A stretch of 64,000 nt of DNA from Megasphaera stantonii. GTDB taxonomy: Bacteria > Bacillota > Negativicutes > Veillonellales > Megasphaeraceae. The notes under the pieces are model-generated. The model worked only from the letters and a program-made list of their open reading frames with translations, did not search any database and was not told the DNA's origin. Below are positions 16,423-23,881 of the stretch, in pieces; positions within the stretch are counted from its first letter, which is position 1; the number at the start of each line of letters is the position of its first letter. Location of the stretch: assembly GCF_003367905.1 (NCBI RefSeq), contig NZ_CP029462.1, forward strand, positions 1,612,001 to 1,676,000. The letters run 5' to 3'. The translations under genes were made by a program, and so were the position numbers.

Positions 16423-17874
16423 ATGACGTTAATGACTGGCGAACAGTATATTGAAAGCATGAGAAAACTGAATTTGCAGGTATACATGTTTGGCAAAAAA
16501 GTAGAATGTCCTGTAGACGACCCGATTCTCCGTCCGTCTCTGAATTCTGTCCGCATGACTTATGACTTGGCTCAGATGCCGGAATACCAGGATTTGATGA
16601 CCGTTATGTCTCCGTATACAGGCGAACGGGTAAACCGCTTTACGCACATTCATCAGAGCACGACTGACTTGATGAACAAAGTAAAAATGCAGCGTCTCCT
16701 CGGCCAGAAAACGGCTTCCTGCTTCCAGCGCTGCGTAGGCATGGACGCTTTCAACGCCGTATTCTCCACGACGTATGATATCGACCAGAAATACGGCACT
16801 CACTATCATGACAACTTCATGACCTTCATGAAACGGGTGCAGACGCAGGACCTTACAGTTGACGGCGCCATGACCGACCCGAAGGGCGACCGCGGCTTGG
16901 CTCCCCACGCACAGGAAGATCCCGATTTGTACCTCCACGTCGTAGAACGCCGCCCCGACGGCGTCGTCGTCCGCGGCGCAAAAGCTCATCAGACGGGCTT
17001 CATCAACTCTCATGAAGTTATCGTCATGCCGACGATTGCTATGGGCGAAGACGACAAGGACTACGCTATTTCCTTCTCCTGCCCGACCGACGCCGAAGGC
17101 ATTTTCATGATCGTCGGCCGTCAGTCCTGCGATACACGTAAGCTCGAAGGCGCCGAAATGGATACGGGCAACCCCGAATTCGGCGGCACGGAAGCTCTCG
17201 TTATCTTCGACAACGTATTCATTCCGAACGAAAACATCTACCTCAACGGCGAATATGAATTTGCCGGCGTTCTCGTCGAACGCTTCGCCGGTTACCACCG
17301 TCAGTCTTACGGCGGCTGCAAGGTCGGCGTAGGCGACGTCCTCATCGGCGCCGCGGCGTTAGCTGCCGATTACAACGGCTGCCCGAAGGCATCTCATATC
17401 AAAGATAAGCTTATCGAAATGCAGCACCTCAACGAAACGTTGTATGCCTGCGGCATCGCCTGCTCCGCATTGGGCACGAAGACCGCTTCGGGCAACTACC
17501 TCATCGATCTCCTGCTGGCAAACGTCTGCAAACAGAACGTCACCCGTTTCCCCTATGAAATCGTCCGCCTTGCCGAAGATATTGCCGGCGGCCTCATGGT
17601 AACGGCTCCGTCCGAAAAAGACCTGCGCGATCCGAAGATCGGGCCGTACGTTGAAAAATATCTCCGCGGCGTAAGCTCCGTATCGACGGAAAACCGCTTG
17701 AAAGTACTGCGCCTCATCGAAAACCTCAGCCTTGGCACGGCAGCTGTCGGCTACCGTACAGAATCCATGCACGGTGCAGGCTCGCCGCAGGCACAGCGCA
17801 TTATGATTTCCCGTCAGGGCAACTTGCGCATGAAGAAACAGCTGGCTAAAGCTATTGCGCATATTGAAGACTAA
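16423..17874 (+). CDS. abfD: 4-hydroxybutyryl-CoA dehydratase / vinylacetyl-CoA isomerase
   Basis: A 483-residue flavin and [4Fe-4S] enzyme that dehydrates 4-hydroxybutyryl-CoA to crotonyl-CoA by a ketyl-radical route, feeding butyrate formation from 4-aminobutyrate, 4-hydroxybutyrate or succinate. The N-terminus MTLMTGEQYIESMRKL matches the clostridial enzyme. The four cluster ligands are recognisable: Cys100 and Cys104 in SCFQRCVG, and the His and Cys seven residues apart in AGYHRQSYGGCKVG. I chose the ATG at 16423 rather than an upstream in-frame opening because it matches the family N-terminus and follows GGAAAGGA. A sigma-54 promoter lies upstream. No 4-hydroxybutyrate CoA-transferase is in the window. 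Confidence 0.95.
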   Translation: MTLMTGEQYIESMRKLNLQVYMFGKKVECPVDDPILRPSLNSVRMTYDLAQMPEYQDLMTVMSPYTGERVNRFTHIHQSTTDLMNKVKMQRLLGQKTASCFQRCVGMDAFNAVFSTTYDIDQKYGTHYHDNFMTFMKRVQTQDLTVDGAMTDPKGDRGLAPHAQEDPDLYLHVVERRPDGVVVRGAKAHQTGFINSHEVIVMPTIAMGEDDKDYAISFSCPTDAEGIFMIVGRQSCDTRKLEGAEMDTGNPEFGGTEALVIFDNVFIPNENIYLNGEYEFAGVLVERFAGYHRQSYGGCKVGVGDVLIGAAALAADYNGCPKASHIKDKLIEMQHLNETLYACGIACSALGTKTASGNYLIDLLLANVCKQNVTRFPYEIVRLAEDIAGGLMVTAPSEKDLRDPKIGPYVEKYLRGVSSVSTENRLKVLRLIENLSLGTAAVGYRTESMHGAGSPQAQRIMISRQGNLRMKKQLAKAIAHIED

Positions 17875-17907
17875 TTTTGGTATCACTGCTTATGAATGAT
17901 GTATAAA

Positions 17908-17951
17908 GCATATCTGCCTTGAGGCCTGACTCCTTTCCTCAGGCGATATGC
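17908..17951 (+). other. Hairpin in the abfD-gldA spacer
   Basis: GCATATCTGCCTTGAGG pairs with CCTCAGGCGATATGC with one bulged base. No T-run follows, so it is more likely an mRNA 3' stabiliser or processing hairpin than a terminator. Confidence 0.5.
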
Positions 17952-17962
17952 AGTTGCAAGGC

Positions 17963-18019
17963 AAGATCTCCCTGCAGGCGGCGTGCGCCGGCACGTTTAC
18001 CTGACAGGGAGATTTTGCA
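17963..18019 (+). terminator. Terminator-like hairpin between abfD and the GldA-type gene
   Basis: AAGATCTCCCTG pairs with CAGGGAGATTTT, and an inner CGTGC pairs with GCACG. Only about 37 bases remain before the next start codon, too few for an independent promoter, so this may act as a partial terminator or attenuator setting gene dosage. Confidence 0.6.
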
Positions 18020-18055
18020 TTATAAGATCATGGGTAATGAGAAAGGTGGATTATC

Positions 18056-19144
18056 ATGGCAATTGGATTGAAAGCTCCTGGATACTACATCCAGGGCGAA
18101 GGCGAATTGGATAAGTTAGGCAAGTATGTAAAAAAATTAGGGACGACGTTTTTGGTGTTGCTGTCTCCCAACAATAAGAAGCGCATTGGCGACCGCATTG
18201 CGGCCTCACTGGAAAGCGCCGATAAAAAGGTCGTATTCAGTGAATTCGGCGGCAAGTGCACCAAGCAGGCCATTGAAGATGCGATGACGGTAGCCAAAGA
18301 CAACGGCTGCGACGTCATTGTCGGCGTCGGCGGCGGCACAGCTCTCGATACGTCGAAGGCCGTCGCTACGAATTTAGGCGGATTGCCGTCTGTCATTATT
18401 CCGACGATTGCGTCTAACGACGCGCCATGCAGCAGCGTAGCTGTCATTTATAACGATGAAGGCGTGGTCATCAAGGCCCTCATGATGCACCGCAACCCCG
18501 ACGTCGTCCTCGTCGATACGGGAATCATTGCCCAGGCTCCGAAGCATTACCTCGTTTCCGGCATGGGCGACGCCTTGTCGACGTATTTTGAAGCCCGTGC
18601 CTGCTACCGCAGCGGCGCAAAGACCATGTCCCGCGGCAAGTGCTCTATGACGGCGATGGCTTTGTCCGAATTGTGCTATAAGACGCTCCTCAAGGATTCT
18701 CTGAAAGCCTTGGAAGCTGTAGAACAGCACGTCGTCACGCCGGAACTGGAAGCCGTCGTCGAAGCCTGCGTATATTTGAGCGGCGTCGGTTTTGAAGACG
18801 GCGGCCTGGCTGCGGCGCATGCCGTCAACGACGGATTTGCCTATGTGCCTCAGGCGCACGGCATGTCTCACGGCGAAAAGGTAGCCTTCGGTTTGTTGGT
18901 ACAGCTGCAGCTGGAACAGGCTCCGCAGAAAGAATGGGATACGGTTCTGCAGTATATCAAGTCCGTTGGCTTGCCGTCGTGCTTAGCCGATATGGGCATT
19001 ACGGACGTAAAAGAAGAAGAACTTCGCCAGGTTGCCGCCGCAGCGACAGTTCCGACGCAGTTTACGAAAAACGTCCGCGCCGATATTACGGCTGACGAAG
19101 TGTACGCTGCCATTATGGCAGCCGACGCGGCTGGCCGCGCCTAA
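18056..19144 (+). CDS. Glycerol dehydrogenase-type (GldA family) NAD-dependent alcohol dehydrogenase
   Basis: A 362-residue iron/zinc-type alcohol dehydrogenase that reads as a GldA-type glycerol dehydrogenase rather than a classical 4-hydroxybutyrate dehydrogenase. The nucleotide site is GVGGGTALDTSKAVA (about 84-98), then PTIASNDAPCSS. The metal ligands are the Asp in SGMGDALSTYFEA and the His residues in AAAHAVNDG and MSHGEKVAFG. GldA enzymes oxidise glycerol to dihydroxyacetone. Next to abfD, reduction of succinic semialdehyde or of an aldehyde from the lux-like pathway is a context-based alternative. GAAAGGTGG precedes the start. Confidence 0.85.
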   Translation: MAIGLKAPGYYIQGEGELDKLGKYVKKLGTTFLVLLSPNNKKRIGDRIAASLESADKKVVFSEFGGKCTKQAIEDAMTVAKDNGCDVIVGVGGGTALDTSKAVATNLGGLPSVIIPTIASNDAPCSSVAVIYNDEGVVIKALMMHRNPDVVLVDTGIIAQAPKHYLVSGMGDALSTYFEARACYRSGAKTMSRGKCSMTAMALSELCYKTLLKDSLKALEAVEQHVVTPELEAVVEACVYLSGVGFEDGGLAAAHAVNDGFAYVPQAHGMSHGEKVAFGLLVQLQLEQAPQKEWDTVLQYIKSVGLPSCLADMGITDVKEEELRQVAAAATVPTQFTKNVRADITADEVYAAIMAADAAGRA

Positions 19145-19192
19145 GGTTATGGTTGCTCGAATACCGGCAGCTGATAACCCCGTAATATAATG

Positions 19193-19244
19193 AAAAAGAT
19201 GTCGCTTGAAGAAAGATCGGTTTCTTCGGCGACATCTTTTTTAT
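19193..19244 (+). terminator. Intrinsic terminator after the GldA-type gene
   Basis: AAAAGATGTCGC pairs with GCGACATCTTTT, an inner GAAGAAA pairs with TTTCTTC, and a T-run follows. Confidence 0.88.
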
Positions 19245-19361
19245 GGGTTGTTTAGGCTATGTTTAAGATGAAGGCTCTTGAAAGGGACTGGCTGTATGAC
19301 TGATGAATCCTCCATGCGAAATTTGCAAGGAAGTCCTAAGGCAAAGGTTTCTTGCGTATGA

Positions 19362-19367
19362 TATACT
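19362..19367 (+). promoter_or_regulatory. -10 element of the toxin mRNA (RNA I)
   Basis: TATACT in the context GTATGATATACTAA; the -35 is weak. The same TATGATATACTAA block occurs in reverse at the antisense RNA promoter (19623-19628). Transcription should start near 19374, at a 5' stem formed by CGTTGC and GCAACG that could hide the toxin ribosome site. Confidence 0.6.
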
Positions 19368-19415
19368 AAGAGCGTTGCTTACCCAAACCGCAACGGGGAG
19401 GGGGTGGCAGATACA

Positions 19416-19502
19416 ATGCAGGAGTTTGTTTCATTCATTCTTTCTATTATGGCAAGTGTAGTAGCGAATTACATTTGCAGATGGCTGAATAGAAAGATGT
19501 GA
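19416..19502 (+). CDS. Fst/Ldr-like small hydrophobic toxin of a type I toxin-antitoxin locus
   Basis: A 28-residue peptide with a short start (MQEF), one transmembrane helix of about 17 residues (VSFILSIMASVVANYIC) and a basic tail RWLNRKM. This is the layout of Fst-type membrane toxins, whose excess depolarises the membrane. A purine-rich GGGGAGGGGG is about 10 bases upstream of the ATG. The gene lies inside a full par-like arrangement: its own promoter, a convergent antisense promoter, a direct repeat (19426-19442 and 19599-19615) and a shared terminator. The family is inferred from layout; sequence identity to known Fst proteins is low. Confidence 0.75.
   Translation: MQEFVSFILSIMASVVANYICRWLNRKM
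19426..19442 (+). repeat. Direct repeat copy A (in toxin reading frame)
   Basis: TTGTTTCATTCATTCTT, identical to copy B at 19599-19615. Because the toxin and antisense RNAs are read in opposite directions, the two repeats make the RNAs complementary in trans, as the DR elements of par loci do. Confidence 0.85.
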
Positions 19503-19541
19503 GCAACCAGCCTTGCCGAAGCGCCGGTATAAATAGCGTTA

Positions 19542-19575
19542 GAACCCCCTCATAGTGGCCGCTGTGAGGGGGTTC
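19542..19575. terminator. Bidirectional terminator shared by toxin mRNA and antisense RNA
   Basis: GAACCCCCTCA (19542-19552) pairs perfectly with TGAGGGGGTTC (19565-19575) around a 12-base loop. It is symmetric and can end transcripts from both sides. Confidence 0.8.
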
Positions 19576-19616
19576 GTCCGGTGCATCTACAATGCTCCTT
19601 GTTTCATTCATTCTTC
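19543..19616 (-). ncRNA. Predicted antisense antitoxin RNA (RNA II)
   Basis: It would start near 19616 from the leftward promoter at 19623-19650, include the complement of repeat copy B at once, and end in the shared terminator, giving about 70 nucleotides. It pairs with the toxin mRNA through the repeat and the terminator stem. Confidence 0.65.
19599..19615 (+). repeat. Direct repeat copy B (5' end of antisense RNA)
   Basis: TTGTTTCATTCATTCTT, 17 of 17 identical to copy A at 19426-19442. Confidence 0.85.
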
Positions 19617-19622
19617 ATGGTT

Positions 19623-19650
19623 AGTATATCATATCCTGAAGAATTTACAA
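19623..19650 (-). promoter_or_regulatory. Promoter of the antisense antitoxin RNA
   Basis: Read leftward, TTGTAA (19650-19645) and TATACT (19628-19623) are 16 bases apart. It is a better -35/-10 pair than the toxin promoter, as expected for an antitoxin in excess. Confidence 0.65.
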
Positions 19651-19663
19651 GGTGAAAATCGCT

Positions 19664-20185
19664 TTAAAGGATATCAATTTGGCACATTTTCATGGCCTCC
19701 AAGGCCCGCGCGTGGCTTTCCGGCGTGACGCCGGCGCAGCATGAAGCGTCGACGCAGATTTCTTTTTCCGGATAGAAGGCTTTCAGCAGCATGGCGTTGG
19801 AAATGACGCAGATATCCGTACATACGCCCATGAGGACGATGCGGTCGTATTCCGCCGTTTCAGCAATCAAATCGGTGCTGCCGAAGGTAGGCTTTTCCAA
19901 GATAGTGGCAAATAAGGTATACGGCAGGAGCTGACGGCATATATTCCAGCCCTTTGTATCCTTGATACAGTGCGGGACCGGAAGTTTCTGCCCTTCCTGC
20001 GTGTCTAAGTAATTTTCTCCGTGCGTATCCTGCGTGAAGATCAAGTCGGTGCTGACGGACGTGTCCTTTTTGCTGGCGACGATTTTAGCTTCGATGCGCG
20101 GTACGACGGCCTGGGCTTCCTTGGTCCCCAGGGCGCCGTCGATGAAGTCGTTCTGCATGTCGATGATGACGTAAGCCTGATTCAT
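19664..20185 (-). CDS. Isochorismatase-family cysteine hydrolase
   Basis: A 173-residue hydrolase with the isochorismatase/nicotinamidase fold. The catalytic Asp lies in YVIIDMQNDFIDGALG (residues 5-20) and the nucleophile Cys in VLMGVCTDICVISNAMLLK. The family includes nicotinamidase and related amidases; FTQDTH and the position of the second cysteine fit a nicotinamidase-like enzyme, but the substrate is not settled. It lies 17 bases after the ThiE/TenI-like gene and is probably co-transcribed with it. AAGAAGGGAT precedes the start. Confidence 0.85.
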   Translation of the reverse strand: MNQAYVIIDMQNDFIDGALGTKEAQAVVPRIEAKIVASKKDTSVSTDLIFTQDTHGENYLDTQEGQKLPVPHCIKDTKGWNICRQLLPYTLFATILEKPTFGSTDLIAETAEYDRIVLMGVCTDICVISNAMLLKAFYPEKEICVDASCCAGVTPESHARALEAMKMCQIDIL

Positions 20186-20202
20186 ACAGTATCCCTTCTT
20201 CC

Positions 20203-20799
20203 TTAATGCTGCTGCTTGAGTTCGCGGACATAGGCCGGCACGTCATGGCAGACCATGAGCCCTGACATGAGGGCGACGCCGGCAACGGGCGTAGTGCCGA
20301 GCTCTTTGACCGTTTGAAGATTGATGCCCCCTAAGGCGTAGACGGGAATCGACACGGCGTCGCAGATGGCCTGGACGGTCTGCGTGCCGATTGGCGGCAT
20401 CGTTTTTTTGCAGTCTGTCGGAAATACGTGGCTGGCCATGATGTACGTTGCGCCCAGCTTTTCGGCGCGCGCTGCTTCCTCCGGCGTATGGACGGAAACG
20501 CCCAGGGTCGTCATATAATAGAGAAGGGACGAATGGGTTTCCAAATACTCCAGCGAACACTGGAAACGGGGAACGTGCAGGCGGATGGCCGCTTTGCCGA
20601 AGTGGTGGAGAATGCACGTCTTGTCGTGCATGTTGCACAGGCGCAGCGCTTTTTTTGCGTATTCGACGTATTCATCTTCTGACAGCGTTTTTTCGCGAAG
20701 AACAATGGTATCGACGTCGGACGCGGCGATTTGTTCAAGCTGGTCCCAATAATTCGTCGTGGCAAGTTCGCGATTTGTTATTGCAACTACTTTTAACAC
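20203..20799 (-). CDS. ThiE/TenI-like thiamine phosphate synthase family protein
   Basis: A 198-residue TIM-barrel protein. VVAITNREL, the IVLREKTLSEDEY segment (RE-K pattern of thiamine phosphate synthase) and PVYALGGIN followed by GVALMSGLM are family marks. The segment ASHVFPTDCKKTMPPIG is closer to TenI (thiazole tautomerase) variants than to full ThiE. It would join the thiazole and pyrimidine phosphates or aromatise the thiazole. It is separated from thiH by a terminator and has its own promoter region, although both are thiamine genes on the same strand. Confidence 0.85.
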   Translation of the reverse strand: MLKVVAITNRELATTNYWDQLEQIAASDVDTIVLREKTLSEDEYVEYAKKALRLCNMHDKTCILHHFGKAAIRLHVPRFQCSLEYLETHSSLLYYMTTLGVSVHTPEEAARAEKLGATYIMASHVFPTDCKKTMPPIGTQTVQAICDAVSIPVYALGGINLQTVKELGTTPVAGVALMSGLMVCHDVPAYVRELKQQH

Positions 20800-21060
20800 A
20801 ATAATATCACCCGATCGTTGTATAGTATAATGACATAAAATTATAATGTATATATACTATTACTATATATTAATCTCATAGCTCCGTCAATGTTTATACG
20901 GTAGGAATATAGGTCATTCTAAAAATAAATGATGTAAGGGCATACACTGTATAAATTTTTACAAAAATAAGTATTTTCTGGAGATTTATCTAACAAAATA
21001 AATGCCGCGAAGATATAGAAATAATGATAAATAATCATAGCAAAGACAGCAGGGGGAGAT
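20800..21060. promoter_or_regulatory. AT-rich intergenic region upstream of the ThiE/TenI-like gene
   Basis: It holds no gene. A leftward TATACT about 25 bases upstream of the ThiE-like start (reverse of AGTATA near 20825) is a candidate -10. The conserved parts of a TPP riboswitch (CUGAGA and the ACCUGAUCUGG region) are not visible. Confidence 0.4.
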
Positions 21061-21106
21061 AACAAAAACAGCTTGGCAGTGGATTAGTCTGCAAGCTGTT
21101 TTTGCC
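21061..21106 (-). terminator. Terminator of the thiS-thiG-thiH operon
   Basis: CAAAAACAGCTTG pairs perfectly with CAAGCTGTTTTTG; read leftward a T-run follows. It lies just past the thiH stop codon. Confidence 0.8.
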
Positions 21107-21139
21107 GTTTCTATAGTTAGGTTATAAAAAGGAGATAGC

Positions 21140-22303
21140 TTATACATAGATGTAGTCGCTGGTCACAGGCTGCAGGCCCATGTGCTTGATGGCGGCGTAC
21201 ATTTCGTCGAAAGAGCGGCTGTCGGTGATTTCAAACTGTTCGTCGCCCATTTCGGAGCCGTCGTCTTCCAAGTGGCCGCCGATGCCGACGCAGACGCTGG
21301 CCGATACCTTCGTAGCGGCGATTTTCATGATGGCGTTGCGGTACCGGGCGCTTTCTCGGCTCGATACGACGATGCCCGCATAGGGGAGAAACAGGCGGTA
21401 GGCGCAGATGATCTGCGTGAGCTTCCGTTCGTCTACGTCTTTCGGATTGATTTTATCGTTGTTGATAATCGGGCACAGCCGCGGACAGGACAAGGAAATT
21501 TCAGCGTGAGGATATTTGCGCTGCATGAGGTAGGCGTGCATGCCCGTGGCGACGGCGTCTTTCTGATAGTCGTCGAGGCCGAGAAGGGCAGCGAAGCCGA
21601 CGCCGCGCATGCCGCCTAAAATTGCCCGTTCCTGAGAATAGAAGCGGTACGGGAAGATGCGCTTATTTCCAGCCAGGTGCAGCGTTTCGTATTTCGTCGA
21701 GTTGTACGTTTCCTGGAATACCGTAACGTAGTCGGCGCCGCATTCGTGGAGGTATTTGTAATCGTCGGAGTTGACCGGGTAGATTTCCATGCCGATGACC
21801 CGGAAATACTGGCGGGCGATCTTGACGGCGTTTCCGATGTACTGAATGTCCGACATCTTCGGGCTTTCGCCGGTCAGCATGAGGACTTCTTCGATGCCGG
21901 CGTTGGCGATGTTCTGGCATTCGCGGTGGAGCTCTTCGTCGTTCAGGCGGGCCCGCTTGATTTTATTGTGGGAGTTGAAGCCGCAGTAGATGCAGTAGTT
22001 GTCGCAGTAGTTGGCAAAATAAATCGGCGTGAGGATGGAAATGTTGGAACCGAAATGGCGGCGCGTCACGATGTGGGCCTTCTGGGCCATTTGTTCCAAA
22101 TACGGAGCGGCGGCCGTCGACAAGAGGGCCATGAAGTCCCGCGGTTCCAGGTGCTGCTTATTCAGGGCCCGTTCGACGTCTTGGGACGTATAGTCTTCGT
22201 CATGGAAGGCGTCGTGGTATTTCGTCACTTCGTCGAGCATGTTCGAATCAAGGACTTCCATGCCCGGAAGATAGGTCATGTGGTCAATGCGTTGTTCTGT
22301 CAT
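21140..22303 (-). CDS. thiH: 2-iminoacetate synthase ThiH (radical SAM)
   Basis: A 387-residue radical SAM lyase that cleaves tyrosine to p-cresol and 2-iminoacetate for the thiazole ring of thiamine. The cluster motif CxxxCxxC is CDNYCIYC at about residues 102-109, followed by GFNSHNKIKR. GIEEVLMLTGESP and the C-terminal ISLSCPRLCPI stretch are characteristic. It follows thiG by 12 bases in a thiS-thiG-thiH order. The tyrosine-dependent ThiH route is the usual one in anaerobes, where the oxygen-dependent ThiO is absent. Confidence 0.96.
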   Translation of the reverse strand: MTEQRIDHMTYLPGMEVLDSNMLDEVTKYHDAFHDEDYTSQDVERALNKQHLEPRDFMALLSTAAAPYLEQMAQKAHIVTRRHFGSNISILTPIYFANYCDNYCIYCGFNSHNKIKRARLNDEELHRECQNIANAGIEEVLMLTGESPKMSDIQYIGNAVKIARQYFRVIGMEIYPVNSDDYKYLHECGADYVTVFQETYNSTKYETLHLAGNKRIFPYRFYSQERAILGGMRGVGFAALLGLDDYQKDAVATGMHAYLMQRKYPHAEISLSCPRLCPIINNDKINPKDVDERKLTQIICAYRLFLPYAGIVVSSRESARYRNAIMKIAATKVSASVCVGIGGHLEDDGSEMGDEQFEITDSRSFDEMYAAIKHMGLQPVTSDYIYV

Positions 22304-22315
22304 CGTCGTACCTCC

Positions 22316-23086
22316 TTAGTCGCCCAAGAATCCTGTCAGCGGGTCTGACGCCGATGCCGTTTCGCTGACGCGGCCGATGCCGGCCAGATAGGCCTGACGG
22401 CCTGCTTCAATCGCCTTGCGGAAGGCGCTGGCCATGAGGGGCAGGTCTCCTGCCGTCGCCAGGCCCGTGTTGGCCATGATAGCGGCGGCGCCCATTTCCA
22501 TGGCTTCGCAGGCCTGGGACGGGCGGCCGATGCCGGCGTCTACGATGATGGGCAAGTCGATTTCGTCGATGAGGATTTGGATGAAATCCTTCGTGGACAG
22601 GCCCTTGTTGGAGCCGATCGGCGACGCTAAGGGCATGACGGCGGCTGCGCCGGCCGATACGAGGTCGCGGGCCGTGTACAGGTCGGGGTACATGTAGGGC
22701 AATACGACGAAGCCTTCCTTGGCCAGGATTTCCGTCGCCTTTACCGTTTCGACATTGTCGGGAAGCAAGTATTTAGAATCGCGCATGATTTCGATTTTGA
22801 TAAAGTCGCCGCAGCCGATTTCGCGGGACAGACGGGCGATGCGGACGGCTTCGTCGGCGTTGCGGGCGCCCGACGTGTTGGGAAGAAGGGTTACGCCCTT
22901 GGGAATGAAGTCGAGGATATTATCTTTCTGCCCGGCTTCGACGCGGCGCAGGGCCATCGTGACGATCTGCGCGCCGGCCTGTTCGACGGCAGCCTGAATC
23001 AGGTTGACGGAATACTTGCCCGAACCGAGAATGAAGCGGGATGTAAATTCATGACCGCCGAGAATCAACGTGTCTTTTTGTTCCAT
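22316..23086 (-). CDS. thiG: Thiazole synthase
   Basis: A 256-residue TIM-barrel enzyme that builds thiazole phosphate from deoxyxylulose phosphate, 2-iminoacetate and ThiS thiocarboxylate. [28 protein letters not shown] (with the context of the Schiff-base lysine further on in KIEIM), [13 protein letters not shown] and [19 protein letters not shown] are family hallmarks. I chose the ATG at 23086 behind AGGAGTTGTTTCTC; a longer in-frame opening continues upstream without a ribosome site. Confidence 0.96.
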   Translation of the reverse strand: MEQKDTLILGGHEFTSRFILGSGKYSVNLIQAAVEQAGAQIVTMALRRVEAGQKDNILDFIPKGVTLLPNTSGARNADEAVRIARLSREIGCGDFIKIEIMRDSKYLLPDNVETVKATEILAKEGFVVLPYMYPDLYTARDLVSAGAAAVMPLASPIGSNKGLSTKDFIQILIDEIDLPIIVDAGIGRPSQACEAMEMGAAAIMANTGLATAGDLPLMASAFRKAIEAGRQAYLAGIGRVSETASASDPLTGFLGD

Positions 23087-23151
23087 GAGAAACAACTCCT
23101 TTGTATTTGCTGCTGTATGAGATAATGGTACTTCTGTGCGGGGAATGCCTA

Positions 23152-23346
23152 TCAGCCTCCTCCGACGAACTGGACGATTTCCATCGTGTCGCCGTCGCAT
23201 AAGGTGACGGTGCGATAGGTTCCGCGCTTTACGATAGCGCCGTTCAGCTCGACGGCGATGCGTTCCGGCCGCAGCTCTTCCTGGTCCAAATAGGCCTGCA
23301 AATTCATGCCCGCAGCCTGGACTTCTTTTCCATTAATTCGTACCAT
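23152..23346 (-). CDS. thiS: Sulfur carrier protein ThiS
   Basis: A 64-residue ubiquitin-like protein ending in the required Gly-Gly (VQFVGGG). It is adenylated and thiocarboxylated at the C-terminus and supplies sulfur to Thi[10 protein letters not shown] begins the first strand. I chose the ATG at 23346 behind GAAAGGAG. No thiF is seen nearby, so activation must use an enzyme encoded elsewhere. Confidence 0.93.
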   Translation of the reverse strand: MVRINGKEVQAAGMNLQAYLDQEELRPERIAVELNGAIVKRGTYRTVTLCDGDTMEIVQFVGGG

Positions 23347-23361
23347 CGGCGTTCTCCTTTC

Positions 23362-23422
23362 ATAAAAAATAAGCCGCACGAAGAGAATTACACCCGCGGT
23401 GGTGTACCCCTTCGTGCGGCTT
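23362..23422 (-). promoter_or_regulatory. Structured leader / terminator-type hairpin upstream of thiS
   Basis: Read leftward, GCCGCACGAAG pairs with CTTCGTGCGGC. Inside lies a second stem TACACC/GGTGTA with an ACCGCG loop, and the asymmetric internal loop GGGG versus ATTCTC separates the stems. TTATTTTTT follows. It lies between the promoter and the thiS ribosome site, so it can act as an attenuator. It does not match the TPP riboswitch. A thiS-associated RNA motif has been described in Firmicutes from comparative genomics; whether this is that motif I cannot tell. Confidence 0.6.
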
Positions 23423-23444
23423 TGTCAGTCACACTCTACATATT

Positions 23445-23472
23445 ATTATAGCGAATAGATGCTTCTTGTCAA
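23445..23472 (-). promoter_or_regulatory. Promoter of the thiS-thiG-thiH operon
   Basis: Read leftward, TTGACA (23472-23467) and TATAAT (23450-23445) are 16 bases apart. Transcription should start near 23438, just before the structured leader. Confidence 0.75.
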
Positions 23473-23701
23473 GATATTCGTGAATTTTAGTACATATGAC
23501 AGCGCAAACTAATTGTGGGAAAATTTATTATATAAGAGTAAATGACGTATAATGTAACGGCAATACCCGTACCGGCATATGGCTGCATGGCGTTTATAAC
23601 GCAACGATAGCAGCCATATCAACTAGTTAAAGGAACTATTGAAAATGTCCTTTCAAAAAATACCTACAACTACTTTACACTATTAGCCGAGAGAGTTCTG
23701 C
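23473..23701. other. Intergenic region without a gene
   Basis: No credible reading frame. An interrupted inverted repeat occurs around 23570-23615, where CATATGGCTG faces CAGCCATATC. It marks the boundary between the host-like thiamine genes and the compositionally different alanine dehydrogenase/GltS pair. Confidence 0.4.
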
Positions 23702-23729
23702 TTGACATGTCTGAAAACTGTATTATAAT
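23702..23729 (+). promoter_or_regulatory. Promoter of the alanine dehydrogenase-like gene
   Basis: TTGACA (23702-23707) and TATAAT (23724-23729) with 16-base spacing. A hairpin (CTCGATTT/AAATCGAG, 23787-23808) lies in the 150-base leader before the start at 23882. Confidence 0.7.
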
Positions 23730-23881
23730 ACAATTATTGGTCTTTTTTTATTGGCGTTTTTGTGCATACAGACCTTGAAACCATCTCGATTTTTGAAGAA
23801 ATCGAGATAAATTTATTTATAAAATTGCAAAATCAACGGCTGGAGTTTGATCCATGCCATACAAAACGGAGGGATTTTAAG

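Noticed and set aside
23347-23440. TPP riboswitch upstream of thiS
   Set aside because: The conserved CUGAGA and ACCUGAUCUGG-type segments are not present on either strand of the leader.
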